Positions 1-6,529 are shown, numbered from the stretch's first letter. The stretch is 11,518 nt of DNA from Candidatus Woesearchaeota archaeon (GCA_013204355.1 JABMOA010000059.1:1-11518); one strand, 5' to 3'. A program made the numbers and translations. Notes: generated by a model from the sequence alone, not told the origin.

Positions 1-1
1 A

Positions 2-295
2 AAAAATGAAGAACTAGTGATGCAAGCGATTTATGGAATTAAAGGAGGTCTTAAGGATGAAGGAAGAAAGATATTGCAACAAGTTGCTAAAGATCTTGTT
101 AAAGCTGGTGCCGAAATTATAATTGCGGGATGCACGGAAATCCCCTTAGTATTACAACAAAAAAATCTCAATTTTATCCTATTAGACCCTTCTAAAATTG
201 TGGCAGAAAGCGCTATTGCCCTTGCATCAAGAGACAATATTATAGGACAAGAATCAATTCAAAAAACAAGCATTTTAGAAAAAGCATATAATTAA
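2..295 (+). CDS. Aspartate/glutamate racemase family protein, C-terminal part
   Basis: Only the C-terminal ~97 codons are in the window. The frame is open to the left edge and reads K-N-E-E-L-V-M-Q-A-I-Y-G-I-K-G-G, which matches the 'ELVMxAIYGxKxG' segment of aspartate racemases, so the GTG at 17 is an internal codon and not the start. The motif AGCTEIPLVL (Cys codon at 131-133) is the second catalytic cysteine signature of the cofactor-independent Asp/Glu racemase family, which interconverts L- and D-aspartate or glutamate with a two-cysteine mechanism. The first catalytic cysteine lies outside the window. The stop is 13 nt before the ATP-grasp gene, so the two probably form an operon, linking D-amino acid supply to the ligase. 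Family assignment is firm; substrate (Asp, Glu or other) cannot be decided. Confidence 0.88.
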   Translation, partial: KNEELVMQAIYGIKGGLKDEGRKILQQVAKDLVKAGAEIIIAGCTEIPLVLQQKNLNFILLDPSKIVAESAIALASRDNIIGQESIQKTSILEKAYN

Positions 296-308
296 GAGGA
301 GAGATAAA

Positions 309-1334
309 ATGAAACTGGGATTGGTATTGGATGTAGTACAGGAAAAAGACAATTATATTTTTGCGCATGAAGTTATCCCGTTCTTAAGATATGCCCTTCC
401 AAGAATAGAGGTTTATGTGGTACAACCAGAAGATTATAAAAATATAAATGGAACCATGCCAGTATACCATCTTAATGATAAATTAAGAAAAGATATAAAC
501 CCATTAGAGTTAGATGGAATTTATTTTGGCCATTTAGGACAAGCAATGGACCAACAAGATACCTCATTAACAAATACGCTTCCTGATCTTTGTAAATTAT
601 TTGAACAATTAAAACCTTACAGAGCAGAAGGATTAACGCTCCTTAATAGACCAGAAACAATGTTAAATTTTGTTTCAAAACGCTATATTCTCGATATGGC
701 TAAAGAAACAGATATCCCATTTATAGAAAGTGAAGAAGTTAAATCATTAGATCACCTTCTTGAATTAAGCCAACGTCAAGAATTAATGTTAGTAAAACCC
801 TTTATTTCAGAAAGATCTAATGGTACAATTGTATTAAATGGAAAGAGCAAAGAAGAACTTAGAAAACATTATGAAACATATTGTGGCAAAAAAATAAAAG
901 TAGAAGGTGAAAGCCCCCTTTTTACAGAAGTAAAATCACAACAAGGTCTAATTGCTCAACCTTATTGTCCAGATTTTGTAAAAATTGGAGAAGTAAAAAT
1001 AGGGATTATGGGTGGAGAAATCACACTTTCTAGAATCCATCAATTAGAAGAATCTACATTAGATATACCAATTGTTGCTGCTGGAAGAAAAGATGCAATT
1101 GTAAAGTTATCCCGTTATACACCTACATCTCAAGAAGCAGAATTAGCTATGCGTGTTTACGAAATTGTGAATAAACAGTTTCCAATTTACAATCTGCGCG
1201 TTGATTTGGCGAATGGAAAAGTGAGCGAAATTGAAGCATTAAATCCTTGTTTTCTCACAGATAGTGATGTTTTTAGCGATGAAGAAATTACACAACATCA
1301 TGAAAGATTATTAAAGGGTTTTGGACAATACTAA
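309..1334 (+). CDS. ATP-grasp ligase, glutathione-synthase-like
   Basis: 341 aa. ATP-grasp enzymes activate a carboxylate as acyl phosphate and join it to an amine. Visible landmarks: N-terminal pre-ATP-grasp Rossmann-like part (1-110) opening MKLGLVLDV; NRPETMLNFVSKRYILDMA (113-131), similar to the 'NDPxxLRxxNEKL' region of GshB; K163 in LVKPFISERSNG (nucleotide-binding Lys and loop); the hinge segment IAQPYCPD (215-222); GEVKIGI (227-233); and the metal/phosphate-binding series R297-D299 and E309-N312 (EIEALNP). The core is therefore intact. It is closer to GshB-like ligases than to RimK, but the substrate pair is unknown. A good ribosome-binding site (GAGGAGA, 296-302) precedes the ATG, and the gene follows the racemase by 13 nt. 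It ends 8 nt from the convergent dppA gene. Likely partner of the GCS2 ligase downstream in making a short peptide or amide. Confidence 0.85.
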   Translation: MKLGLVLDVVQEKDNYIFAHEVIPFLRYALPRIEVYVVQPEDYKNINGTMPVYHLNDKLRKDINPLELDGIYFGHLGQAMDQQDTSLTNTLPDLCKLFEQLKPYRAEGLTLLNRPETMLNFVSKRYILDMAKETDIPFIESEEVKSLDHLLELSQRQELMLVKPFISERSNGTIVLNGKSKEELRKHYETYCGKKIKVEGESPLFTEVKSQQGLIAQPYCPDFVKIGEVKIGIMGGEITLSRIHQLEESTLDIPIVAAGRKDAIVKLSRYTPTSQEAELAMRVYEIVNKQFPIYNLRVDLANGKVSEIEALNPCFLTDSDVFSDEEITQHHERLLKGFGQY

Positions 1335-1342
1335 ATTAAAAA

Positions 1343-2161
1343 TTAAGAATAAACTTGATTATATCTTTCTTTTGCATAAGACAATAAGTTCATTAATTTT
1401 TTATATCCCTCTAAAACATCATCTGCATTAAACATAATTGTTTTTTGGTTGACTTTCTTTTCATTGCAAGTTTCAGCTAGAAATGCATAATTAAACTCCA
1501 CTTCAAATACTAAATTCTTTATTGGAAAAGAAATAAAACTAATATTTTCATGCTCCCTAATTGATTGCATAATACCTTCTTTAATTTTAAGTAAGGTTTC
1601 ATCGATATCATAAGATTTTGCTAAATCCCAAAATAATGATTCTTTAGTTATCACTGAAATAATATTTTTGATGGGAAGCTCTTCTATCCCCTTATCCGTT
1701 CCAGAAATAAAAATAGTTTTTATTCCTAAAAATTTCGCAACCGCTGCATTTAATTCACCTTCACTAACTTCCACCCCATTTACCTTAACTTTAGATATCA
1801 AAACAGAAGAATAACTATGGGCAGTAAATGAATTATGACAAAGAGAACGACCATGATAACCTAATAAAATTAAGAAATCAACACCTTTATCAATTCCTTC
1901 AATCATACGTAACTCTTTTTTTTCAAGAAATTCTGCCTTGGGATGGAGTTTATCACGCAAAATATTGTGTCCAGACCCATGGCCATCCACCACATAAACT
2001 AATTCTGCCCCAGATAAGAAACATGCTTCAATGGCGATGTTAGTCTCTTTCGTTAATAAATCACAGGCATCAAAATAACAATTATCAGAAGTATTTTGTA
2101 TTTGATTATAAGAATCAACCCCTGTAATGCCTTCCATGTCTGTAGAAATTAAGATTTTCAT
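1343..2161 (-). CDS. dppA: M55-family D-aminopeptidase (DppA-like)
   Basis: 272 aa, near the 274 aa I recall for Bacillus subtilis DppA. M55 peptidases are zinc enzymes, forming a decamer in DppA, that release N-terminal D-amino acids such as D-Ala from short peptides. The metal ligands appear conserved: D8 and E10 in STDMEGITG, H61 in VDGHGSG, H103 in LLGYHGR and E136 in VSEGELNA. There is no signal peptide, so it is cytoplasmic. I start at the ATG at 2161 because it gives the family's exact N-terminus (MKILISTDMEG); the open frame to 2236 overlaps the divergent gene and the promoter and adds a non-homologous stretch. It is divergent from the C39-like gene and convergent with the ATP-grasp gene. 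With the racemase nearby it indicates that the cluster handles D-amino acid peptides, either for trimming a product or for salvage. Confidence 0.88.
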   Translation of the reverse strand: MKILISTDMEGITGVDSYNQIQNTSDNCYFDACDLLTKETNIAIEACFLSGAELVYVVDGHGSGHNILRDKLHPKAEFLEKKELRMIEGIDKGVDFLILLGYHGRSLCHNSFTAHSYSSVLISKVKVNGVEVSEGELNAAVAKFLGIKTIFISGTDKGIEELPIKNIISVITKESLFWDLAKSYDIDETLLKIKEGIMQSIREHENISFISFPIKNLVFEVEFNYAFLAETCNEKKVNQKTIMFNADDVLEGYKKLMNLLSYAKERYNQVYS

Positions 2162-2185
2162 TATATTGTTATTAAAGAGAGAATT

Positions 2186-2199
2186 CTTTATATATTTAA
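2186..2199. promoter_or_regulatory. Shared TATA element of a divergent gene pair
   Basis: The 57-nt gap between dppA (start 2161, minus) and the C39-like gene (start 2219, plus) holds one near-palindromic TATA box, TTTATATATTTAA. Its centre lies about 25 nt from the plus-strand ATG and about 32 nt from the minus-strand ATG. With the usual archaeal spacing this makes the C39-like mRNA leaderless and the dppA leader only a few nt. No Shine-Dalgarno sequence is seen before either start, which agrees. Confidence 0.55.
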
Positions 2200-2219
2200 T
2201 TGATTTTAACATCATAAAA
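2200..2219 (+). repeat. Short direct repeat flanking the C39-like gene, copy 1 of 2
   Basis: A 20-nt sequence ending at the start codon of the C39-like gene, containing TTTAACATCATAAAA, recurs with a one-base deletion at 2842-2860 just after the same gene's stop. The two copies are in the same orientation. Confidence 0.5.
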
Positions 2220-2821
2220 TGAAACCTTACTTCCAAACAACATCATTTACAACAGCAGCAGCATCGCTACTTACAATATTAACATATCTTAATCCGGACA
2301 TTAAGCATTCAAAATTACGTGAATTTGATATTTGGAGAAGTTCTGTGAACTTACCAACGAGAGCATCTTCTATCTATGCATTGGCTACCTATGCAAAGAA
2401 ATGTGGGTTAGACCCAAAGGTTGTTGTGGAAAGTAAAGAGTATAAATTTCCTGATTACAGATTTTATAGATATACCAAGGACGATATCCTCCATGCTAGT
2501 TTTGCATCAACCATGCATCAAAACAAGGCAGAGAGAGAAAATATCCAAATTGAGGAACGAAGATTTACAATTGATGAAATTACAGAAGAATTAAAAGAAG
2601 GAAAAGTTATACTGTTACGATTAAATACGAAACCAATTTGGCATTCTAAAAGAAACACATCAAATTATATTGTTTTGCATGGATTTCAAGAAGAATTATA
2701 TAATTTGATTGATCCTGCATTTGGTGCACTTTCTATTCCAAGAGAAACTTTACAAGAAGCATTTGATTCTTTAGAAACAAAAAAATATCGTGACCATAGA
2801 ATGATTGTTTTTGGAAAATAA
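2219..2821 (+). CDS. C39-like papain-fold protein, catalytic residues apparently lost
   Basis: 200 aa, cytoplasmic, no signal peptide. It resembles the peptidase C39-like/DUF3335 group often found near ATP-grasp peptide ligases: that group opens with 'PYxxQTTxFTCGPAALLMA', continues with 'LELWRE..' and ends with 'HWVVVxGxD..vxxxDP'. Here the corresponding segments are PYFQTTSFTTAAASLL (3-18), REFDIWRSS (34-42), and SNYIVLHGFQEELYNLIDPAFG (148-169). In that alignment the nucleophile Cys is Thr12, the Gly-Pro after it is Ala-Ala, and the general-base His is replaced by Asn149; D165 of DPAFG remains. It is therefore probably not a cysteine peptidase and may serve as a binding or scaffold partner of the ligases, unless Thr12 acts as nucleophile. 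The start ATG gives the family N-terminus directly and lies ~25 nt after a TATA box. Homology is inferred from motifs by eye. Confidence 0.65.
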   Translation: MKPYFQTTSFTTAAASLLTILTYLNPDIKHSKLREFDIWRSSVNLPTRASSIYALATYAKKCGLDPKVVVESKEYKFPDYRFYRYTKDDILHASFASTMHQNKAERENIQIEERRFTIDEITEELKEGKVILLRLNTKPIWHSKRNTSNYIVLHGFQEELYNLIDPAFGALSIPRETLQEAFDSLETKKYRDHRMIVFGK

Positions 2822-2826
2822 GATAA

Positions 2827-2845
2827 ATTTTTTGTTTCTTTTTGA
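2827..2845 (+). terminator. T-rich terminator after the C39-like gene
   Basis: Immediately after the stop at 2819-2821 come three T-runs (TTTTTT, TTTC and TTTTT groups) without a strong hairpin, as expected of an archaeal intrinsic terminator. It lies ahead of a separate promoter for the GCS2 gene, so the two genes are probably independent transcripts. Confidence 0.45.
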
Positions 2846-2860
2846 TTTAACATCATAAAA
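2842..2860 (+). repeat. Short direct repeat flanking the C39-like gene, copy 2 of 2
   Basis: Contains TTTAACATCATAAAA like copy 1 at 2200-2219, with one T fewer in the T-run before it. The rest of the 169-nt gap (2822-2990) holds the terminator, this copy and a promoter; no small gene with a convincing start was found in it. Confidence 0.5.
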
Positions 2861-2935
2861 AGTGATTCTAATGAAGAAAAAGGAGATATAATTTCTTGAA
2901 TCCAAATTTAGAACTATAAAAAATAGATTATAGAC

Positions 2936-2950
2936 GAAATATTTATAAAT
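2936..2950 (+). promoter_or_regulatory. BRE/TATA promoter of the GCS2-like gene
   Basis: CGAAAT followed by ATTTATAAAT is a good archaeal BRE plus TATA box. The box centre at ~2946 predicts transcription starting near 2972. That falls after an in-frame TTG at 2970 and about 19 nt before the ATG at 2991, and so helps to choose the ATG. Confidence 0.6.
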
Positions 2951-2990
2951 AAAACACTTACTAACTTGGTTGCAGACAAAGAGTTCTAAA

Positions 2991-4256
2991 ATGCGGCAAG
3001 AATTAAGAATTGGACCTGAACAAGAATTTAATTTAGTAGACCATAATTTTATGGCTAGTGACACAGCTATGCAAGTACTTGATCATCCTGCAAATATTAA
3101 ACCAAATGGAGATCCTTATTTTGTAAAGGAAGGAACAAATTCACAAATTGAACATAACTGGTTACCAACTTCACGTATCGATCAGTTATGTATTGAATTC
3201 TTAGATGCAAATAAAGCTGTAGAAAAAATGTTGCGATCATCTGAAGAAACAAAAGATATTAGAGTTATCCCTGCAACTGAAAATGGTGCAGGATTAGCAA
3301 CGAGATCTAGCAGAGTTGCTCACCGCACTCCTATTTATGAAGCAATTTTTGGACCAGTTGAACATTTGATTAGAATTTCTGGAATCCATAATCATGTTGA
3401 TAGGTGTCAATCATATAGGGTTGAACAATTTAACACTTTAGTAGCCATGGTGCCTGGGATTGCCCTTACCTCAAATTCACCAATTGATTATAGAAGAATA
3501 AACGGATTTAATGATTCAAGATATAATTTATTTGCAAATCCTCATACAGGATATTTCAAAAATTTACCTGAACGGTTAGATTACATTGACAAAATAGGAG
3601 AGTTACCTTTAATAAGCCAAAAACGTCATTCTGCATGGCGAGAAGCATATTACAAAGCCACAGGCAATACAATTCTTTTTGATGAAAATTTTTCAATAGA
3701 AAATACTGGATATCCTGACATTAGAAATAGACCAGATATTGGAGCAATAGGGACATTTGAAATTAGAAAGAATGATTCCACAACATTAGATATTCATTTA
3801 GGAAATACTGCCATGATTTTAGGCGTATGTAACAGGGTATGTAGCGGCATCAAAGTTGAACACACAGAAGTTGATGGTGATTATTATTTTAACAAAGAAG
3901 GAGAAGGACGTATCGTCCTTCCAACGAGAAATTATTTAGTAGATACATTAGTTAGACTTGGAGTACAAACTGGATTAGCATCAGATGAAGTAAATGATTA
4001 TCTGACACAATTCTTAAATTTTGCGATGGATGGTCTTCCTGACCAAGAACAACACTACCTTGATCCGTTATATGCAATGGTAGACAATAGAAAAAATTTA
4101 TCAACACAAATATTACAACATCTAAAGGATCATAAATATGAAACAAACAAAGAAGGAGAATATAGTTTAAAGGCGGTTCAAGAAGCAAATAGGTTTGTCT
4201 GGGAACGACAACAGCGTGCGATTGGACACTTCACAAAATATCATGATTATAAATAA
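2991..4256 (+). CDS. GCS2-family carboxylate-amine ligase (glutamate-cysteine ligase-like)
   Basis: 421 aa from the ATG at 2991. GCS2 enzymes belong to the glutamine-synthetase-like fold; family members form gamma-glutamyl amide bonds with ATP (for example gamma-glutamylcysteine in EgtA and plant GCS). Motifs: RIGPEQEFNLVD (6-17; family G-x-E-x-E-F), SQIEHNWLP (51-59), GIHNHVD (131-137; family G-x-H-x-H-v), LTSNSP (159-164) with NDSRYNLF (174-181), and a C-terminal TFEIRKNDSTTLDIH strand like the family 'FEvRxxDxxp'. The glutamate-binding and metal-binding core therefore looks intact. An upstream TTG at 2970 would add seven residues, but it precedes the predicted transcription start and the ATG gives the family-typical N-terminus. 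Only 5 nt separate its stop from the amidotransferase-like gene, a clear two-gene operon. The amine acceptor is unknown; cysteine cannot be assumed. Confidence 0.85.
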   Translation: MRQELRIGPEQEFNLVDHNFMASDTAMQVLDHPANIKPNGDPYFVKEGTNSQIEHNWLPTSRIDQLCIEFLDANKAVEKMLRSSEETKDIRVIPATENGAGLATRSSRVAHRTPIYEAIFGPVEHLIRISGIHNHVDRCQSYRVEQFNTLVAMVPGIALTSNSPIDYRRINGFNDSRYNLFANPHTGYFKNLPERLDYIDKIGELPLISQKRHSAWREAYYKATGNTILFDENFSIENTGYPDIRNRPDIGAIGTFEIRKNDSTTLDIHLGNTAMILGVCNRVCSGIKVEHTEVDGDYYFNKEGEGRIVLPTRNYLVDTLVRLGVQTGLASDEVNDYLTQFLNFAMDGLPDQEQHYLDPLYAMVDNRKNLSTQILQHLKDHKYETNKEGEYSLKAVQEANRFVWERQQRAIGHFTKYHDYK

Positions 4257-4261
4257 CAAAA

Positions 4262-5020
4262 ATGTGTAGGATGTTAATTGGAGTGGGAGATGTACAAATA
4301 AATTTGCTTCTAGATTCAGCAATTAAAATGGCAAAGGATGAAAATTTAACACATGAATTAAATGAAGACCTTGGACCAGGGAGTTGGATGCATAGTGATG
4401 GGTGGGGAATTGCATATTTAGATGGAACCACATGGGTTGTTGAAAAATCTACGAAAGCAATTTTTCACGACCCAAAAGTGGATCAACTTAGAAATATAAA
4501 AACAAATCTTGCAATCATTCATGTTCGTAAGAAAATGGGAAGTAAAACTCATTATAAAAATACACATCCTTTCAAATTTAAACGGAAGGATTTAGGAGAT
4601 TATGCGTTCTGCCATAATGGGTATATAGAAGAAGAAATTGAATATTGTCCAAGTTTCTCTCCTAAAGGTGAAACTGATTCCGAACAATTATTTTATGCAA
4701 TCCTTAGTAAGATACAAGAAAAGAAACCAGTAGAGAGTATGAGGGAAACATTAGAACGATATAATAAGTGTACAGGAACAAATGTGATTCTTGCAACAAA
4801 AGAAACCTCTTTTATTGGAACAAGAGATAATAAATTCCCAAGATATTATAATATGAAAATTGCAAAAACTGATAATTTTATTTTAGTTAGCTCTGAAGTG
4901 TTATCTGAATTTAAAGATTTAGAATGGCAAAATATAGAACTTGGAGATATTATTTCTATTAATAATGAAACGTTGACATTTCAAGTTGATAAAAAACCAA
5001 TTATTTCAATTGATGAATAA
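4262..5020 (+). CDS. Class II glutamine amidotransferase-like (Ntn) hydrolase, YafJ/EgtC type
   Basis: 252 aa. After removal of Met1, Cys2 (MCRMLIG) would be the N-terminal nucleophile of the Ntn-hydrolase fold. Other family marks: HSDGWGIAYLDG (44-55), IIHVRKKMGS (85-94) with NTHPF (100-104), the oxyanion/substrate segment FCHNGYI (116-122) and GETDSEQLF (136-144). Stand-alone members either hydrolyse glutamine or, like EgtC of ergothioneine synthesis, cleave a gamma-glutamyl amide. Here the operon partner 5 nt upstream is a GCS2 ligase, the same pairing of activities as EgtA and EgtC, so cleavage or transfer of a gamma-glutamyl group installed by the GCS2 enzyme is the best inference. No synthetase domain is fused to it. 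Its stop abuts the stop of the convergent GH3 gene with no base between. Family confident, substrate not. Confidence 0.85.
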   Translation: MCRMLIGVGDVQINLLLDSAIKMAKDENLTHELNEDLGPGSWMHSDGWGIAYLDGTTWVVEKSTKAIFHDPKVDQLRNIKTNLAIIHVRKKMGSKTHYKNTHPFKFKRKDLGDYAFCHNGYIEEEIEYCPSFSPKGETDSEQLFYAILSKIQEKKPVESMRETLERYNKCTGTNVILATKETSFIGTRDNKFPRYYNMKIAKTDNFILVSSEVLSEFKDLEWQNIELGDIISINNETLTFQVDKKPIISIDE

Positions 5021-6118
5021 CTACCGAACAACATCAAATCCTTTTAATTTCAAAATTTTTTCTACAGAATCGTCAATTTGATCTTCATCAATCACATCAC
5101 GAATAACTGCTTCTTTAATCACTTGTATCATCCTATAGACTTCATTGGGATCTCTATCAAAATTTAAGATTATGTCGTTACCTGCTTTAAATACACCAAT
5201 ATACATGTCATCAATAGAAGGATAAAAACTTTTGAGGCCAAGCATGTGAATTTCATCTGAGACAATGACAACATCTGGATAATGATCTTTAATATTCTGA
5301 ATCACTGTTGGAGAAACTACGGAAGGAAGACCTTTAGAATCAACTGCTCCTGTTGTGATTAAATGTGATACCATCACAGTTTTTGCATCTCCTCGTTCAA
5401 GGAGATAATGATAGGGAAAAATATCTTGTTCGCTAATTTCTGCATTTACAATATTTTTGTGAGGATCTTTCACGACAAGAGTTTTACCTGGATAATGTTT
5501 AATGTTTCCAAGAACTCCCTGCGCTTGTAATCCTAAAATATAGGACTCTGCTAATTCTGAAATTTTTGTTTCATCTCCTGGGAAAGATCTGCATTTCCAA
5601 ATCTGATCATCTAAATCTACAACAGGTGCAAAATTAAAGTTGACCCCAAGTTCTTTTAGATAAGCCCCTTCAAAAAACCCTTTCTCAAATGCACCTCCTA
5701 GCTTATTTATTTCTGCATTAGTTGTAAAATTTTTAAATTTTGAAAATGGATTGAAACAGCCTTCCACATCTGCTGTTACAAAAAACGGAATGGGCATACC
5801 GTGTTGGAAATCAATGATTGTATTATTAATGATATGTTCTGTAGGAAGTGCATAAATATGGATACCTCCAACTTGCATATTTTTCCAAGGAACAATTAAT
5901 TTTCTATCTCCAATTACAACAACCATTTGCGCGATTTTCTGTTCTAGAGACATAGAATCTAAATCTATGGAGTTTCCTATAATCCTTAATGAGGGTTGTT
6001 CAGGAATTAACCACCCAAGAGATTGTGCAACATTTATTACAACTAATATTAAAGTGAAGATTAGGAGAACTACAAATATACGTTCTGTTTTCGTCCACCT
6101 CTTTTTTTTGTGTGTCAT
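5021..6118 (-). CDS. Membrane-anchored GH3 glycosidase, NagZ (beta-N-acetylhexosaminidase)-like
   Basis: 365 aa. A lysine-rich N-terminus (3-12) followed by one hydrophobic helix (~14-33) reads as a signal anchor with the catalytic domain outside. The GH3 barrel starts at MSLEQKIAQMVVV (56-68) and shows VGGIHIYA (83-90), PFFVTADVEG (111-120), VNFNFAPVVDLD (159-170), RSFPGD (177-182), NIKHYPG (205-211), D218-P-H220 and VIVSDEIHMLGL (284-295). By comparison with NagZ, D288 would be the nucleophile and D218/H220 the Asp-His acid/base dyad, so activity is plausible. NagZ normally has KHFPGHGD; here the residues after KHYPG are K-T-L, at the same spacing, so substrate contacts may differ. NagZ removes GlcNAc from peptidoglycan fragments and is usually cytoplasmic or a lipoprotein. 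It is convergent with, and touches, the amidotransferase-like gene. Confidence 0.82.
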   Translation of the reverse strand: MTHKKKRWTKTERIFVVLLIFTLILVVINVAQSLGWLIPEQPSLRIIGNSIDLDSMSLEQKIAQMVVVIGDRKLIVPWKNMQVGGIHIYALPTEHIINNTIIDFQHGMPIPFFVTADVEGCFNPFSKFKNFTTNAEINKLGGAFEKGFFEGAYLKELGVNFNFAPVVDLDDQIWKCRSFPGDETKISELAESYILGLQAQGVLGNIKHYPGKTLVVKDPHKNIVNAEISEQDIFPYHYLLERGDAKTVMVSHLITTGAVDSKGLPSVVSPTVIQNIKDHYPDVVIVSDEIHMLGLKSFYPSIDDMYIGVFKAGNDIILNFDRDPNEVYRMIQVIKEAVIRDVIDEDQIDDSVEKILKLKGFDVVR

Positions 6119-6153
6119 GTTATTAATATTATATTTATGAACAACATTTTAAG

Positions 6154-6165
6154 ATTTATATATAT
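6154..6165 (-). promoter_or_regulatory. TATA-like promoter of the GH3 gene
   Basis: On the minus strand the 46-nt gap before the GH3 start contains TATATATAAATC, about 40 nt ahead of the ATG, overlapping the stop codon of the upstream Cys-rich gene. The usual spacing puts the transcript start near 6133, leaving a ~15-nt leader with no clear Shine-Dalgarno sequence. Confidence 0.4.
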
Positions 6166-6509
6166 TACCAATATACTTGTTGTTGACAGTAATTGAATGC
6201 TTTATTATTTAACCAGTATCTTGCTGGACTATTTTCTGTTTGACATACGCGTGTTACACCAAGATCTGCAGGAGGAATTTCACGCGAACAGGATAATTGT
6301 TTACGTGATTCTAGACAACATCTATCTAAATCTGCCCATGGTGTAAATTCATCTCCAACATTTACTAAACACACCGCATCTGTTGGAATTTCCGTAAATG
6401 TGGCTTTTCCTAATGAGGGAATACCTATATTAAATAAATTTAAGAATAATAAAATTGCGATAAATGCAAGTGAAACATTAATGATTGCAAGCTGTCTATC
6501 TGAAACCAT
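6165..6509 (-). CDS. Small membrane-anchored protein with six cysteines, unknown function
   Basis: 114 aa; I do not recognise a family. A short N-terminal tail is followed by a hydrophobic helix (~8-29) and a hydrophilic domain containing C47, C64, C65, C74, C89 and C108, an even number compatible with three disulfides in an extracellular domain. Two aromatic residues close the chain (QQQVYW). A GAGGT ribosome-binding site lies just before the ATG. The gene is divergent from the glutaredoxin gene and sits 46 nt upstream of the GH3 gene on the same strand, so the two may be co-expressed at the surface. Real-gene status rests on the helix, the Cys pattern, the ribosome-binding site and the fit between neighbours. 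Confidence 0.7.
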   Translation of the reverse strand: MVSDRQLAIINVSLAFIAILLFLNLFNIGIPSLGKATFTEIPTDAVCLVNVGDEFTPWADLDRCCLESRKQLSCSREIPPADLGVTRVCQTENSPARYWLNNKAFNYCQQQVYW

Positions 6510-6529
6510 AACCTCATAAAACGAAAAAC

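Noticed and set aside
17..19. GTG as the racemase start codon
   Set aside because: The frame is open to the window edge and upstream codons match the family; the gene is simply cut by the window.
1828..2043. Open frame on the plus strand inside the dppA gene
   Set aside because: It is antisense to a well-supported gene, with no ribosome-binding site, promoter or recognisable protein features.
2162..2236. N-terminal extension of the DppA-like protein (start at 2236)
   Set aside because: It would overlap the divergent gene's start and the promoter, and family members begin at the residue encoded at 2161.
2970..2990. TTG start for the GCS2-like protein
   Set aside because: It lies at or before the predicted transcription start, and the ATG at 2991 gives the normal family N-terminus.
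3952..4188. Open frame on the minus strand inside the GCS2-like gene
   Set aside because: Antisense shadow of a conserved coding region; hydrophobic composition is a by-product of the codon pattern.
309..4256. Ordinary glutathione biosynthesis (GshA/GshB)
   Set aside because: The added racemase, D-aminopeptidase, C39-like protein and class II GATase do not belong to that pathway, and archaea of this kind are not known for glutathione; kept only as a weak alternative.
2991..5020. Ergothioneine biosynthesis (EgtA/EgtC)
   Set aside because: No EgtB or EgtD is present, and an ATP-grasp ligase and DppA are not part of that pathway.
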